From: JAPORY01 sp965215385 | GTDB lineage: Bacteria > Pseudomonadota > Alphaproteobacteria > Rhodobacterales > Rhodobacteraceae | Length of the DNA stretch: 64,000 bases | NCBI GenBank assembly: GCA_965215385.1 | Contig: OZ244059.1 | Span: forward strand, 558,001-622,000 | Direction of reading: 5' to 3' | In this document: positions 1 through 9,232 of the stretch, one piece after another | Layout of the letters: every line of letters starts with the position of its first letter | How positions within the stretch are numbered: the first letter of the stretch is position 1 | Translations under genes and position numbers: made by a program | The notes under the pieces: generated by a model | Told to the model about the DNA's origin: nothing | Seen by the model: the letters and a program-made list of their open reading frames with translations, nothing else | Database searches by the model: none

Positions 1-1476
1 GGCCCTGAAATTACGGGATTGGGTTTCTCCCAGTTCGTCCATGACAATCAGTCCCGCCATTTCAGCGGTTTCGCGCTCCAATACGCCTCGAAGGTCACGC
101 ACCACGCTTATTCCGACGTGAGTTCCGCCTTTCACTTCAATGACCATGCTGTGCAGGTCACGTTCGTTCGGCAAGTTGAAGTATAGTCGGCCATCTATAC
201 CGCCGTCGCCCGTCCTTCTCGTCGTTACAAAACCGTCAACTTGCTCAACAGCCCATTTCTGGAAATGGTATTTGTCTCGCTCCCAAAGATCGCGAGCACC
301 CGCAAGGTTGCGTGGCACACCTTCAATCGTGAAGTGCTCGCCTTCCACTAGCCCGAGGCGGTCGCGAAGTCTGACGCTTGATACCCTCTTGACCGCATGA
401 ATGGCGATGTCGATCCCGATCCATTGGCGACCGAGTCGGTGTGCCGCTTCTATTGTGGAGGCGCAGCCGCAGAAGGGATCAAAGACAACGTCGCCAGAAT
501 TGCTGCTTGCGGATATAATGCGTTGCAATAAAGCAACGGGCTTTTGCGTATCGTACCCAAGGCGTTCGTTGCCTGTGATATTCGGAATATCTGTCCATAG
601 ATTGCCGACTGGTTTGCCTTTGTAGCTTTCGGCAAAGCTCTTTCGCAGTGGGGTTTTGCCTTCACGCCAGATAATCTCGCCGTTAGCGTCCATTACCTCT
701 AGGGTTTCGCGCTTCACCCGCCACCCAGACGGGTGAATGTTTGTAACGCCTTTGTAGGTGTAGCAGAGATTCGGACGTGGGCCCATTGACGGTTGACGAA
801 AAATTGGAACCTCAGCATTGTATCGTCGTCCCCTTTCGTCGACTTCTGGAAACTTCTCCGCCATTTCTATTTCGCTTAGCACCCGATACGTGCCATGATG
901 CGTATAGTTTTTGCCTTTTGAGTAATGCAGAATGTAATCGACATCCCGACCAAATGTCCGCGGTGGGTGCTGGCTACCCTTGGCACGCCCTGCGGCTCGT
1001 TGCCACACGATCATGTCCCGAAAATTTTCATAGCCAAAAATTCCGTCCAACATAACCTTGATGTAATGTACGGCTTCATCATCACAGTGAAGCCAGAGCG
1101 ATCCCGTTGGCTTTAGTATTCCACGCATTGGCAACAACCGTTGTGTCATATACGTCAGATAGGCCAGTATTTTTGGATTCGTCTTCCGCAGTGTATTGAG
1201 CCAGACCCGCCAGAATTCAGCGACCACATCGTCGTATCCCGCTTCACGAATCAATATGGGCATGTGCTGGATCGCACGCTCGGTCTCTTCACTAATCGTC
1301 CAAGTATCGCAAAATGCGTCGATTTGATCTGGCAACGGCTTGCCAGTCTCCGTTGTGTAGATGGCGTTGTAGTTGCGCTGTGAGTTAAACGGTGGATCAA
1401 GATAAATCAGGTCAACACTTCCGAGCTTCATTTCCTGCATGACGGTGAGGCAATCGCCATAGTATAAGCGATTCAT
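1..1476 (-). CDS. DNA methyltransferase with C-terminal Mrr-like nuclease domain (partial)
   Basis: The frame is open from the ATG at 1476 to the left edge (492 codons, no stop), so the 3' end is missing. The N-terminus reads MNRLYYGDCLTVM and carries the catalytic motif DPPF (about residue 28). The AdoMet-binding motif FDPFCG follows about 280 residues later, an order typical of beta-class amino-methyltransferases of the Mod/N4-N6 type. After the methylase core, near residues 420-455, comes GDGGIDG and then VIEVKGG. This is the D...ExK pattern of Mrr-like restriction endonuclease folds, so the protein probably combines modification with a nuclease-like domain. The start overlaps the stop of the upstream transposase-like gene as ATGA, which implies translational coupling. 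Methylase identity is firm. Nuclease activity is inferred from the motif only. Confidence 0.88.
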   Translation of the reverse strand, partial: MNRLYYGDCLTVMQEMKLGSVDLIYLDPPFNSQRNYNAIYTTETGKPLPDQIDAFCDTWTISEETERAIQHMPILIREAGYDDVVAEFWRVWLNTLRKTNPKILAYLTYMTQRLLPMRGILKPTGSLWLHCDDEAVHYIKVMLDGIFGYENFRDMIVWQRAAGRAKGSQHPPRTFGRDVDYILHYSKGKNYTHHGTYRVLSEIEMAEKFPEVDERGRRYNAEVPIFRQPSMGPRPNLCYTYKGVTNIHPSGWRVKRETLEVMDANGEIIWREGKTPLRKSFAESYKGKPVGNLWTDIPNITGNERLGYDTQKPVALLQRIISASSNSGDVVFDPFCGCASTIEAAHRLGRQWIGIDIAIHAVKRVSSVRLRDRLGLVEGEHFTIEGVPRNLAGARDLWERDKYHFQKWAVEQVDGFVTTRRTGDGGIDGRLYFNLPNERDLHSMVIEVKGGTHVGISVVRDLRGVLERETAEMAGLIVMDELGETQSRNFRA

Positions 1477-2342
1477 GCGAAGTACTCCCGCCTGAAAATT
1501 TTAAATACAGCAAGGATATTATCCTGATTGTAAGGCCATCTGCTCCTGCCGTAGTCAGATATCCACTTGGTCGCGCAATGCTGGCGCAATCCATAACAAA
1601 CGCACTGGATTAATGACCAAGAGTCTCTGATCATATTGGTATGGCGGCCACTAGCGACTTGGCACTTCCGGCAATTAATAATGGCTGACGAACAAGAATT
1701 TTGATCTCTGCCATACCCCTGAAATACTTCCGCAAAGAGAGGCGGTACGCGGGAATCGGCGAAATTCGATTGGATATCGACCACTGCGCTCGCCATTATG
1801 TTGGATGCGACCCTGCCGTCAGTGATCCCCTCTGAATAGCGACTACCACGGTCGGGTCGCCCATCCTGCAACTCTCGGTGGTTCGAATTGTTGCCATTGT
1901 GCTTAGTGCTCTTGCGCGGCGTGTCGGAAAAATGGGCTTCGTCGGCCCCAACGATGCCCTGTAGCATTTCCCTTTCACTTGTTAGCATAGCGACGCGGAT
2001 GCGTTGTTGCATATGCCAAGCGGTTTTCTGGTTAAGGCCAAGGTCGTGCGAGAGCTGATAACTGGACAGATTTTGCTTGGCGTTTACCATTAGATTGATC
2101 GCCAGAAACCATTTCTGCAACGGCACCTTGGTCTTCTCAAATATCGAACCCGACAGAGCGTTGAAGCTAGAATTGCAAGAATGGCAGTTCCAGCGGCCCA
2201 CGCGATGTTTTTCCTGCTTGCGTGCCACATCAGTTGCTCCGCAGTGCGGGCAATGGGCTTCGCGAGCCCAACGAACCTTTTCTAGATAGGCGATACAAGC
2301 CTCCTGATCTGGGTAACGAATGAAAATAGTTTGCAGATTCAT
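1473..2342 (-). CDS. IS1595-like transposase, probably catalytically degenerate
   Basis: This 289-residue protein starts with a zinc ribbon (CPHCG about residues 33-37, then CHSC about 53-56), as in IS1595/ISXO2-type transposases. A first acidic motif VGADEAHF is near residue 131. The C-terminal HTNMIRDSWSLIQ block matches the family's HTNTIEGFWSLL-type motif. The second catalytic Asp region reads AEVFQGY, where the family has TDE-GY, so the Asp looks lost. Spacing in the middle is diverged. The ATG at 2342 has a GGAGG ribosome site 7-8 bases upstream. The stop overlaps the methyltransferase start (ATGA). It may be a dead transposase or one kept for another role. IS1595-type elements with passenger genes are known, which would explain the coupled methylase. 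Confidence 0.7.
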   Translation of the reverse strand: MNLQTIFIRYPDQEACIAYLEKVRWAREAHCPHCGATDVARKQEKHRVGRWNCHSCNSSFNALSGSIFEKTKVPLQKWFLAINLMVNAKQNLSSYQLSHDLGLNQKTAWHMQQRIRVAMLTSEREMLQGIVGADEAHFSDTPRKSTKHNGNNSNHRELQDGRPDRGSRYSEGITDGRVASNIMASAVVDIQSNFADSRVPPLFAEVFQGYGRDQNSCSSAIINCRKCQVASGRHTNMIRDSWSLIQCVCYGLRQHCATKWISDYGRSRWPYNQDNILAVFKIFRREYFA

Positions 2343-2531
2343 GGCTTGGCCTCCATTGATTGCTTCGGAGATTAGCGGCGGTGATGAGGGAATGCAAGCC
2401 CGTAACTACTTATTGCGAAGCCGACTCTTTGTGGTTATTGAACTCGGTATGCTGTATTTTGCGCGAGTTGCTGGTTGCTACCAAAAGCTTCACGGAACTC
2501 TGTTACTTGATTGCTTGGAGAGGAGATTAAG

Positions 2532-3293
2532 TTGGAATTGAATCTAAGAGGGAAAAACGCGGTTGTTGCTGGGGCAACACGAGGGATTGGCAAAGCAATT
2601 GCGCAACTTTTGGCCGCGGAAGGATGCAATCTATCAATCTGCGCTCGCAACCGTGGGAATGTGGACGCCGTCGTTGCAGAACTTGGCACGTACGGGATTC
2701 AGGCGATGGGTGACGCGGTCGATGCAGCGAACCGCGACGCGCAAGCCGAGTGGATCAATGATAGTGCGCAACAATTCGGTGGCATTGATATATTTATCGC
2801 CAATGTCAGTGCCCTCAATCAAGACATCGGCGAAGAGGCGTGGCGCCAAAGTTTCGAGGTTGATATGATGGCGACATTTTACGGAGTCGACGCCGCAACG
2901 CCGTTCCTCAAGTCAGCCTTGGCGGGTTCGATGGTTTTAATTTCGTCAATTGCAGCGTTGCACGCGCCTGGCGGGCCAAAACCTTACGGGGCGATGAAAG
3001 CGGCGGTGATCAACTATACCAAAGGTCTTGCGCGCACCCTTGCGCCTGACGGGGTCCGGGTCAACGCGGTCTCGCCTGGCAACATTTATTTTGAAAACGG
3101 TATTTGGGATCAAACAAAGCGGAACAATCCCGAGTTTTTCCAAAAACAAGTAGCGGTCAACCCAATGGGACGAATGGGCATGCCAGAGGAAGTAGCAAAC
3201 GCCGCAGTGTTTTTGGCGAGCCCAGCGGCAAGCTTTATTTCGGGCGCGAACTTGATTGTCGATGGTGCCCTGACTTTGGGCGTTCAATATTGA
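2532..3293 (+). CDS. SDR-family oxidoreductase
   Basis: This 253-residue short-chain dehydrogenase/reductase has the nucleotide-binding motif GATRGIG at residues 14-20, an NVSA in place of the usual NAG, and the catalytic triad Ser139, Tyr152, Lys156 (YGAMK). The C-terminal PMGRMGMPEEVANAAVFLAS segment is typical of 3-oxoacyl-reductase-like members. A TTG start at 2532 is chosen because GGAGAGGAG lies six bases upstream. An in-frame codon at 2511 would place the ribosome site inside the gene. Substrate is unknown. It converges with the acetoin/2-oxoacid dehydrogenase operon and may act on a related carbonyl compound, but nothing in the sequence proves that. Confidence 0.88.
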   Translation: MELNLRGKNAVVAGATRGIGKAIAQLLAAEGCNLSICARNRGNVDAVVAELGTYGIQAMGDAVDAANRDAQAEWINDSAQQFGGIDIFIANVSALNQDIGEEAWRQSFEVDMMATFYGVDAATPFLKSALAGSMVLISSIAALHAPGGPKPYGAMKAAVINYTKGLARTLAPDGVRVNAVSPGNIYFENGIWDQTKRNNPEFFQKQVAVNPMGRMGMPEEVANAAVFLASPAASFISGANLIVDGALTLGVQY

Positions 3294-3346
3294 CCGGCGT
3301 TTTTGCAACCCGCCCGTAAAGATTACGTAGCCGATAGGAAGAGCGG

Positions 3347-5524
3347 CTAGGCGGTTGCGGTTAAGCGCACTATTGTTGCTGCCACTTGTGCTTGCGAGGC
3401 CAAGGCTGCGTCGTTTAATACCTTTGACACGGTTGGAACCGCCAACCCACCGGTCGCACATAGCACCTCATAATCTAGCAAGTCAAAAAAGCGCGTCTGG
3501 ATTTCTCCAGCCCAGCGCCCTGCCAACGCCATGCTACTCGCTGACTCTTCGGCAATCATCACTCGATTTGTCTTCTCAATGGAAGCACCGATCAAGGCCC
3601 AGTCAATGCCGTGGCAGTCGGTGTTGCGAACATCAATCACCTCTGCGTCCACACCAGTTTCAATTGCAGCCTTAACCGCGGTGTCAACCATAGTGGACGT
3701 TGCAATAACCGTGCAGGCGGTTCCTCCGCGGGCAATATGAGCCTTGCCAAATGGAATACAGTAATCTCGTCGGCCCTTCGGAACCAGATGGGACTTTTGG
3801 TAAAGTCCTGTGTGCTCAATAATTGCCACCGGGTCATTGCACCGCAACGCCGAGTTCATCATCCCGATATAGTCGAACGCCGTGGTCGGCGAAAGGATGC
3901 GCCAACCGGGGAAAAGATCAAAGAACCCGGAAGGGTCACACGAGTGCTGAGAGCCGTAGCCGGTATGCGGGGAAATTCGAACCCGTAACACCACTGGTAC
4001 CGGGAAGTCACCGCCGAACATGTGACGCACCTTCCCAGCGCCATGCGCGATTTGGTCAGCCGCAGTAAAGCAGAAGTCCCCGAACATAATTTCGGCCACG
4101 GGTCGGAGCCCATTTAAAGCCGCACCGAGAGCGACGCCAGTGAATCCATTCTCAGCGATGGGCATCGGCATGATACGATCCGGAAAGTTTGCAATTACAC
4201 CTTTGGTCATACCGCTTACGCCCCCACTCATCTTGTGTACGTCTTCGCCATACACAATAATAGTTGGGTCTCTCTGCATCGCATCTACGATGACTTCAGA
4301 TGCGGCCGCCACGAGTTTCACCTTTTCAGTTTCCATATTGGCAAGATCTGCGTGATCAAGAAAGTCAGCGTCCTGCAACTCGCTCAAATCACCTACAATG
4401 CCGTGATCAACGGTGCTTGGGTCTGGCCAGAAATGCGTAGGGATCTGCAAGGCATTGGTGCCGGGTTTGGTTTCGGTAACTCGCGCTTTAGCATTATTGA
4501 CGGCACCCGAAACAAGTTCTTCAATGCGCAAAAACTTCACATCGTCGAGAAGACCCATTTCGCGTAAGCGCTGCTCAGTTAGCAATACACCATCCTTGGC
4601 CCACCATTCAGCTTCCTCTGCTTTCGTTCGATAACCGAGGTCACTACCTAACCTATCGCTTGACTGGTGGTAATGTCTAAATACCTTCGCCTCAATCACC
4701 ACGGGACCGCCGTCCTGTCGGATAATCTTGAGTGCTTCCCGCATCGCAAGATTGACGGCTACGATGTCCATTCCGTCCAAGCTAATTGCCGGCACACCGA
4801 GCATCGCACCGCGTGAGGACAGTCGTACTTCGGCCGTCACCTCTTCAAGCCGCGTGGACACGCCCATCATGTTGTTTTCGATAAAGAAGATCACCGGCAA
4901 CCGATGGGCGCCCGCGATATTGATCGCCTCGTAACTCGCCCCATTCTGGCTCGCGCCGTCCCCAAAGAAAGTGACCGACACTTGATCGCGGCCGAGTATC
5001 TTATCGGCCAAAGCATAACCTACCGCCTGCGGTGGGTTGCCACCGACGATGGCAGAAGTGCCCATAACGCCCGCTTCCGCATAGCGCATGTGCATCGATC
5101 CTCCGCGGCCACCACAATACCCTGGCGCGAGGCCCATGATTTCCGCCATGAAGCGATAGATCGTATCGTTCATCTCGTCAGTAAAGTCATCGTCCATCGG
5201 GTTGAACCCGTCAGGCGTGACGGCGGTAATCAGCTTCAAAAGCACCTGGTGGTGAGCACGATGGGTGCCGTTCATCCGATCATTTTTTGTTAGCACTGAC
5301 ATTGCGCCGACCGCCCCTACTTCCTGACCGATGCTCGCGTGCGCTGGTCCGTGGATCAAACCCGCTTTGTCGAGTTCCAAGAGGGTCTCCTCGAACCGAC
5401 GAACCAGCATCATTTGGCAATACCATTGCACCAATTTATCGGGATCAGCTTGCTTCCAATCGGCCCTAGTTGTTTTGAGTTCGACCCATAGAGTTCCTGG
5501 CTTCAGTTTCATGCGCTTGGGCAT
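3347..5524 (-). CDS. Fused E1 alpha-beta subunit of an acetoin/2-oxoacid dehydrogenase complex
   Basis: This 725-residue protein joins both E1 halves. Residues 30-340 are the alpha-type thiamine diphosphate domain, with HGPAHASIGQEV and the cofactor signature GDG (188-190) to ENN (216-218). From about 396 a beta-type transketolase domain follows (VYGEDV, FGDFCFTAADQI, FDLFPGW), ending in a transketolase C-terminal domain. The complex decarboxylates a 2-oxoacid or acetoin and passes the acyl group to lipoyl-E2. AcoA and AcoB are usually separate, so the fusion is notable but known elsewhere. The ATG at 5524 has AAGGACG upstream and lies 31 bases after the E2 gene, in one operon. No E3 (dihydrolipoamide dehydrogenase) is in the window. 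Acetoin is favoured because of the hydrolase-type E2 next door. Confidence 0.9.
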   Translation of the reverse strand: MPKRMKLKPGTLWVELKTTRADWKQADPDKLVQWYCQMMLVRRFEETLLELDKAGLIHGPAHASIGQEVGAVGAMSVLTKNDRMNGTHRAHHQVLLKLITAVTPDGFNPMDDDFTDEMNDTIYRFMAEIMGLAPGYCGGRGGSMHMRYAEAGVMGTSAIVGGNPPQAVGYALADKILGRDQVSVTFFGDGASQNGASYEAINIAGAHRLPVIFFIENNMMGVSTRLEEVTAEVRLSSRGAMLGVPAISLDGMDIVAVNLAMREALKIIRQDGGPVVIEAKVFRHYHQSSDRLGSDLGYRTKAEEAEWWAKDGVLLTEQRLREMGLLDDVKFLRIEELVSGAVNNAKARVTETKPGTNALQIPTHFWPDPSTVDHGIVGDLSELQDADFLDHADLANMETEKVKLVAAASEVIVDAMQRDPTIIVYGEDVHKMSGGVSGMTKGVIANFPDRIMPMPIAENGFTGVALGAALNGLRPVAEIMFGDFCFTAADQIAHGAGKVRHMFGGDFPVPVVLRVRISPHTGYGSQHSCDPSGFFDLFPGWRILSPTTAFDYIGMMNSALRCNDPVAIIEHTGLYQKSHLVPKGRRDYCIPFGKAHIARGGTACTVIATSTMVDTAVKAAIETGVDAEVIDVRNTDCHGIDWALIGASIEKTNRVMIAEESASSMALAGRWAGEIQTRFFDLLDYEVLCATGGLAVPTVSKVLNDAALASQAQVAATIVRLTATA

Positions 5525-5555
5525 AAGAGCGTCCTTACTTCGGGTGAGCGATAAA

Positions 5556-6881
5556 TTAGATGCTACGTCGCAGTTCTTCTAAAACGCGGAGAGCATCGCG
5601 CCGGTGTTCAATATGCGGTAGGTGGCCGCAGCGATCCCACAGATGTAGAGCAACATTGCCAGGTAATACCCGTGTGGCACTCTCTGGTAGGATGCGATCC
5701 TGACGTCCGTGAACCACCCGCACGGGACCTTGGCAACTAGCCAGATCAGCAAGAATATTGAAGCCTTGTGTGCCGTCGGGAAAGAACAACTGACAAAATC
5801 TTTGCAATGCCGCGAACCTCTCGTCCGATGCACGCACGGCGGCGCTGCGTTCGACAAAAACATCAGAAATCAGGCTAGGATCATCGACCAATTGAGTGAG
5901 CCACGGACGGAGGCCCTCGACGCTCCTTACGCGCATCATCGCCGAAACAAAACTTGGGTTAATGTCAGGCCCAAGTCCAGCAGGCGCAAAAAGGCAAAGT
6001 CCACGAATTCGGAGCATACCGCGCCGAGCAATACGGGCGGCGGCCGCCGCCCCAAAGGAATGAGCGGCAATGACGAGGTCAGTAACATTCTCGGCTTGCA
6101 GTGTCGCCTCGACTGCCGCTGCGATACCGTCAAGGTTAGGTGGCAGAGATACCTCAGAAGCACCATGACCGGGTAGATCAATAGCAACTGCTGGCCAGCT
6201 GTAGCGTGCACCAGATAACAAGGCACCCCACGACGAGCAATCAGCTCCAAAGCCGTGGATAAAGGCGACGGGCAAGCCTTCGCCTTTTTGGTACCAAAGG
6301 GAATTCAATATCGAAGCTCTGCCACTGGTCAACGCGGGAGGCACTGACAGCACGGGTGACGTCGATATTCCTACACTTGTGGTAACGGGTTTCGGTGCGG
6401 CGGCTAAAGCTGCGAGGACGTCCTTTTTCTGCACCCTGCCGTTCGGCCCAGTGCCGGACAGCCCCGCCAGCGATAGGCCACTGTCGTTGGCTAGTCGCCG
6501 TGCTAACGGCGTCGACCGCAATCGAATTGACCCGCTATCAAGCGCATCGGGTTCTTCGGCGGCGAGCCCTCGTGGTGGTTTGACCGCCGTCGAGGTCAAA
6601 GCTGCTTTTGCAGCGGCGGCCGAAGTTCCTGCTATCAATTCTTCCTTCGATTCATAGATTGTAGCGACTACGTCTCCGACATTGATTTCTTTGCCAACCT
6701 TCGCAAGATCCCCAATATATCCATTTGCTGGGCTATCCACTTCGACAACGACTTTATCGTCCTCGACTTCAAAGAGAACGTCGCCAACTAAAACTTTGGC
6801 CCCATCGTTGACCGACCAACTCAAGATTTCGCCACTCGTTTTTTCAAGGTTGGCTTTTGGGAACACGACGGCTGTCGGCAC
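5556..6881 (-). CDS. Lipoyl-E2 with alpha/beta-hydrolase domain (AcoC-like)
   Basis: Residues 1-78 form a biotinyl/lipoyl domain with Lys43 in EVEDDKVVVEV as the likely lipoylation site. About 120-157 is a peripheral E3-binding domain (TPLARRLA, GPNGRVQKKDVLAAL). From about 190 to the end lies an alpha/beta-hydrolase fold with IHGFGAD and the nucleophile elbow AHSFG, instead of the usual chloramphenicol-acetyltransferase-like E2 core. This architecture is that of acetoin dehydrogenase AcoC. The start is GTG at 6881 with GAGGAG upstream. It is 24 bases after the SDR gene and 31 before the fused E1. An E3-binding domain without an E3 gene nearby implies sharing with another complex. Confidence 0.9.
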   Translation of the reverse strand: MPTAVVFPKANLEKTSGEILSWSVNDGAKVLVGDVLFEVEDDKVVVEVDSPANGYIGDLAKVGKEINVGDVVATIYESKEELIAGTSAAAAKAALTSTAVKPPRGLAAEEPDALDSGSIRLRSTPLARRLANDSGLSLAGLSGTGPNGRVQKKDVLAALAAAPKPVTTSVGISTSPVLSVPPALTSGRASILNSLWYQKGEGLPVAFIHGFGADCSSWGALLSGARYSWPAVAIDLPGHGASEVSLPPNLDGIAAAVEATLQAENVTDLVIAAHSFGAAAAARIARRGMLRIRGLCLFAPAGLGPDINPSFVSAMMRVRSVEGLRPWLTQLVDDPSLISDVFVERSAAVRASDERFAALQRFCQLFFPDGTQGFNILADLASCQGPVRVVHGRQDRILPESATRVLPGNVALHLWDRCGHLPHIEHRRDALRVLEELRRSI

Positions 6882-6905
6882 GACTAGCTTCTCCTCATTA
6901 GGGTC

Positions 6906-7628
6906 TCATCCGTTGACGATACCGCCGTCGATGTTGATGACCTGGCCGGTGATGTAGGACGCCTCATCCGACAAGAGAAACGCAACCACGCCGGCTACAT
7001 CAGACGGTTTACCAAAACGTCCCAGCGGAACCGTAGAGAGAACAGCATCGCGGCCGCGATCTTCTAGCAGTGCTTCGGTCATCTGGGTCTCAATGATTCC
7101 GGGGGCCACGGCGTTGGCTCGAATACCTTTCGGTCCTAATCGCCGTGAAAGGCCGCGCATTAAACCCACGATGGCACCTTTTGCAATGGAATAGGCGATC
7201 TGATCTACGTTACCACGGTTGAAGCCAAGAGAGGACGCAAAGACGAAAGACGCCCCTTCTGACATTTTTGGCAGCACCGCAGTGACCAGGTCGTAGGCAT
7301 TGGTGGTATTGTTTTGGAGCGTCTGATCATAAACCTCGCGGCTTGCCGGGGAGAGATCATGGTTAACAAAGATGCCCGCCATGTGCACAAGGGCGTCGAT
7401 TGACGACCCCGCACCGCGAACTGCTCGTGCACATTCGACCGCGTCAAGCAACTGACTTTGGCAACAGCTTGTGTCTTTTGGCAATTCTGCTGTCAATCTT
7501 TCGAGTGGCTGAGCGTCCCTGTCGATTAGATGTTGCCGCCAGTTCTGTTGAGCAAGTCGTTTTGCAATTCCGGCGCCAATCATCCCACCAGCACCGGTAA
7601 GCACCACGCATTTCTTTCGCTCAAGCAA
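6906..7628 (-). CDS. SDR-family oxidoreductase of the acetoin/2-oxoacid operon
   Basis: First gene of the three-gene minus-strand operon. The 240-residue protein has TGAGGMIG at 11-18, a Ser132/133 region, YSIAK (Tyr146, Lys150), and a C-terminus with ITGQVINIDGGI, all classical SDR features. The start is taken as TTG at 7628 (LERKKCVVLTG), preceded by GAGAG. A start a few codons downstream cannot be excluded. Its position ahead of E2 and E1 suggests it interconverts an acetoin- or diketone-like substrate for the complex, for example an acetoin/butanediol-type dehydrogenase. That assignment is by context only. Confidence 0.85.
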   Translation of the reverse strand: MLERKKCVVLTGAGGMIGAGIAKRLAQQNWRQHLIDRDAQPLERLTAELPKDTSCCQSQLLDAVECARAVRGAGSSIDALVHMAGIFVNHDLSPASREVYDQTLQNNTTNAYDLVTAVLPKMSEGASFVFASSLGFNRGNVDQIAYSIAKGAIVGLMRGLSRRLGPKGIRANAVAPGIIETQMTEALLEDRGRDAVLSTVPLGRFGKPSDVAGVVAFLLSDEASYITGQVINIDGGIVNG

Positions 7629-8529
7629 GTCTCTCGGCCTTCATACTTTGCGACACAGCACGGCAAATTCGAGCAACTATAAAATTCATTCATCTAGCGG
7701 CGTAGGAGCTTATGCAATTATAATACAACTAGACGTTTAGATGTTTGAAAATTATCCTGTCAAGACGTCATCCAAGTAATTATACCGGAGACGCAGCATT
7801 TCGCCCAACTAGCTTCGCTTCCGTCAGCAAGTCTTAATGTCGCGTCTTACGGCGCATCCCCCTTTTCTGGCAGTTATGCATTGATAAACTAACCCATTCA
7901 TTTTGGTTCGGAGTTTTTGTCCAATACCCCTTGAACTGTTCGAGTAAATGCGTGAGAGAATTTCACTCCTTATGGAGCCGCAAGCCGTAGATAACTGCCC
8001 GTTCCCCTTTATTGACGAAGGCGACAATTCGGTGGATCGGCCCATTTTTAGGAATGGTGAAATTTGAATCAACAGCGATCAATTTTTCGACAACGCTCCA
8101 GAAGTGTCATGGGATTTGTAGGTCGGCGGTTATCAACCCGCTTGGAAATGGATGAAGGATCGCAAGGGCAGAAAACTTCACTATGAGGCCATTAAGCACT
8201 ATCAGCGACGCTAGAAAGTGCTTGAGGAGACAGACAGGATCACGGGCACAATGAGCATGTCGTTGACGTAGGGGATGAATGCTAGCACGGTTCCGGAATT
8301 AGAAAGAAGACAACGTTAACAAGTCACTCCTGAATTTAACCGATTCAATCTTGAAGTTTAACAGTTATCAGCTTTACACGGCGGAGAGGACTTAGGAGCA
8401 AGAAATGTCGAAGACGAGGATGAATTTAATCTTGGTGTTTTTCCAACCTCTCCCCATCCTTCACAGAAACTCCCACCGAAGCTCATCGGTACCTCTCAAA
8501 ATTTGCAATTTAGGGAACGGAATCGAGTA
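7629..8529. other. Intergenic region with decayed DNA
   Basis: No intact gene is seen here. The first 120 bases are A+T rich and probably hold the promoter of the SDR-E2-E1 operon. The middle (about 7951-8260) is a restriction-methylase remnant listed separately. From about 8261 to 8529 nothing was recognised beyond the upstream region of the thioredoxin-like gene. Confidence 0.5.
7951..8260 (+). pseudogene. C-terminal remnant of an Eco57I/type ISP-like restriction-modification enzyme
   Basis: One plus-strand frame from 7951 reads through three stops (TGA 8065, TAG 8119, TAG 8212) and still shows the conserved C-terminal end of large N6-adenine methylase/restriction enzymes. Recognisable pieces are DEGDNSVDRPIFRNG, INSDQFFDNAPE, VGGYQPAWKWMKDRKGR and KVLEETDRI. 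The first part corresponds to the GDN-V-KP-F segment and the middle to the GGYQ-KWLKDRKGR hallmark of the family. No methylase core is found upstream, so only the tail survives. Strand and frame are certain from the match. The exact parent type (IIG, ISP or BREX-like) is not. Confidence 0.75.
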
Positions 8530-9072
8530 ATGTTACACGACACTCCAGTTTGTGATTTCGGGTGGAAAGCACCAGATTTTGAGTTGTCGACGCCAGACGG
8601 AAAACGGTACCGTAAGTCCGACCACGCCGAGAACGCATTGTTGATCGCCTTCATTTGCAATCATTGCCCCTACGTAATTCGCATTGCTGATCGACTCGCC
8701 GAAGATGCAAGAGTCCTTCAACAAAACGGCGTCAATGTGCTCGCGATTATGTCAAATGACTATCAAAACTACCCGCAAGATGCTCCAGAGCATATGCTCC
8801 AATTTGCCTCTCGCTACGGCTTCAATTTTCCCTATCTCATCGATGAGGATCAATCCGTCGCACGGGCCTATGATGCAGTCTGCACGCCGGATTTTTTTGG
8901 CCTAAACGCGAATGGCGAGTTGCAATACCGAGGACGAATCGACGATTCTGGCATGGGCGATCCCCGCAAACGGAAGCCAGAACTACTCGACGCCATGCTT
9001 CGAATTGCTCGAACTGGCAGTGGCCCGAAAAAGCAGGTTGCATCAATGGGCTGCTCCATAAAATGGCGGTAA
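8530..9072 (+). CDS. Thioredoxin-fold protein of the AhpC/TSA-redoxin type
   Basis: The 180-residue protein begins MLHDTPVCDFGWKAPDF and carries a CNHC motif (Cys43, Cys46) followed by PYV, then a redoxin core (VLAIMSND, FPYLIDEDQ, VARAYDAVCTPDFF). It ends in the family's typical MGCSIKW. These cytosolic proteins are annotated as thioredoxin-family or peroxiredoxin-like, with no defined substrate. The ATG at 8530 is preferred over an in-frame TTG at 8503 because it is preceded by GGGAACGG and the family starts here. It stands alone between decayed DNA and the TRAP operon. Confidence 0.88.
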   Translation: MLHDTPVCDFGWKAPDFELSTPDGKRYRKSDHAENALLIAFICNHCPYVIRIADRLAEDARVLQQNGVNVLAIMSNDYQNYPQDAPEHMLQFASRYGFNFPYLIDEDQSVARAYDAVCTPDFFGLNANGELQYRGRIDDSGMGDPRKRKPELLDAMLRIARTGSGPKKQVASMGCSIKWR

Positions 9073-9232
9073 TCAGCTACCGAATTGACGACGATATCTC
9101 CGAAGTTCGAGGCTTCCTGCAGTGGCAGTTATGTCGTCATCTAGAACAGCGGCAGGCCGCGGTGGCGTCGCATCTCAACCATGACTTAACCAGCGCGGCT
9201 ATCCCTAGACTTGGATTCTCATCATTAGACGC

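Noticed and set aside
7824..8072. An 82-codon minus frame
   Set aside because: Part of it is antisense to the restriction-methylase remnant; no start signal or domain.
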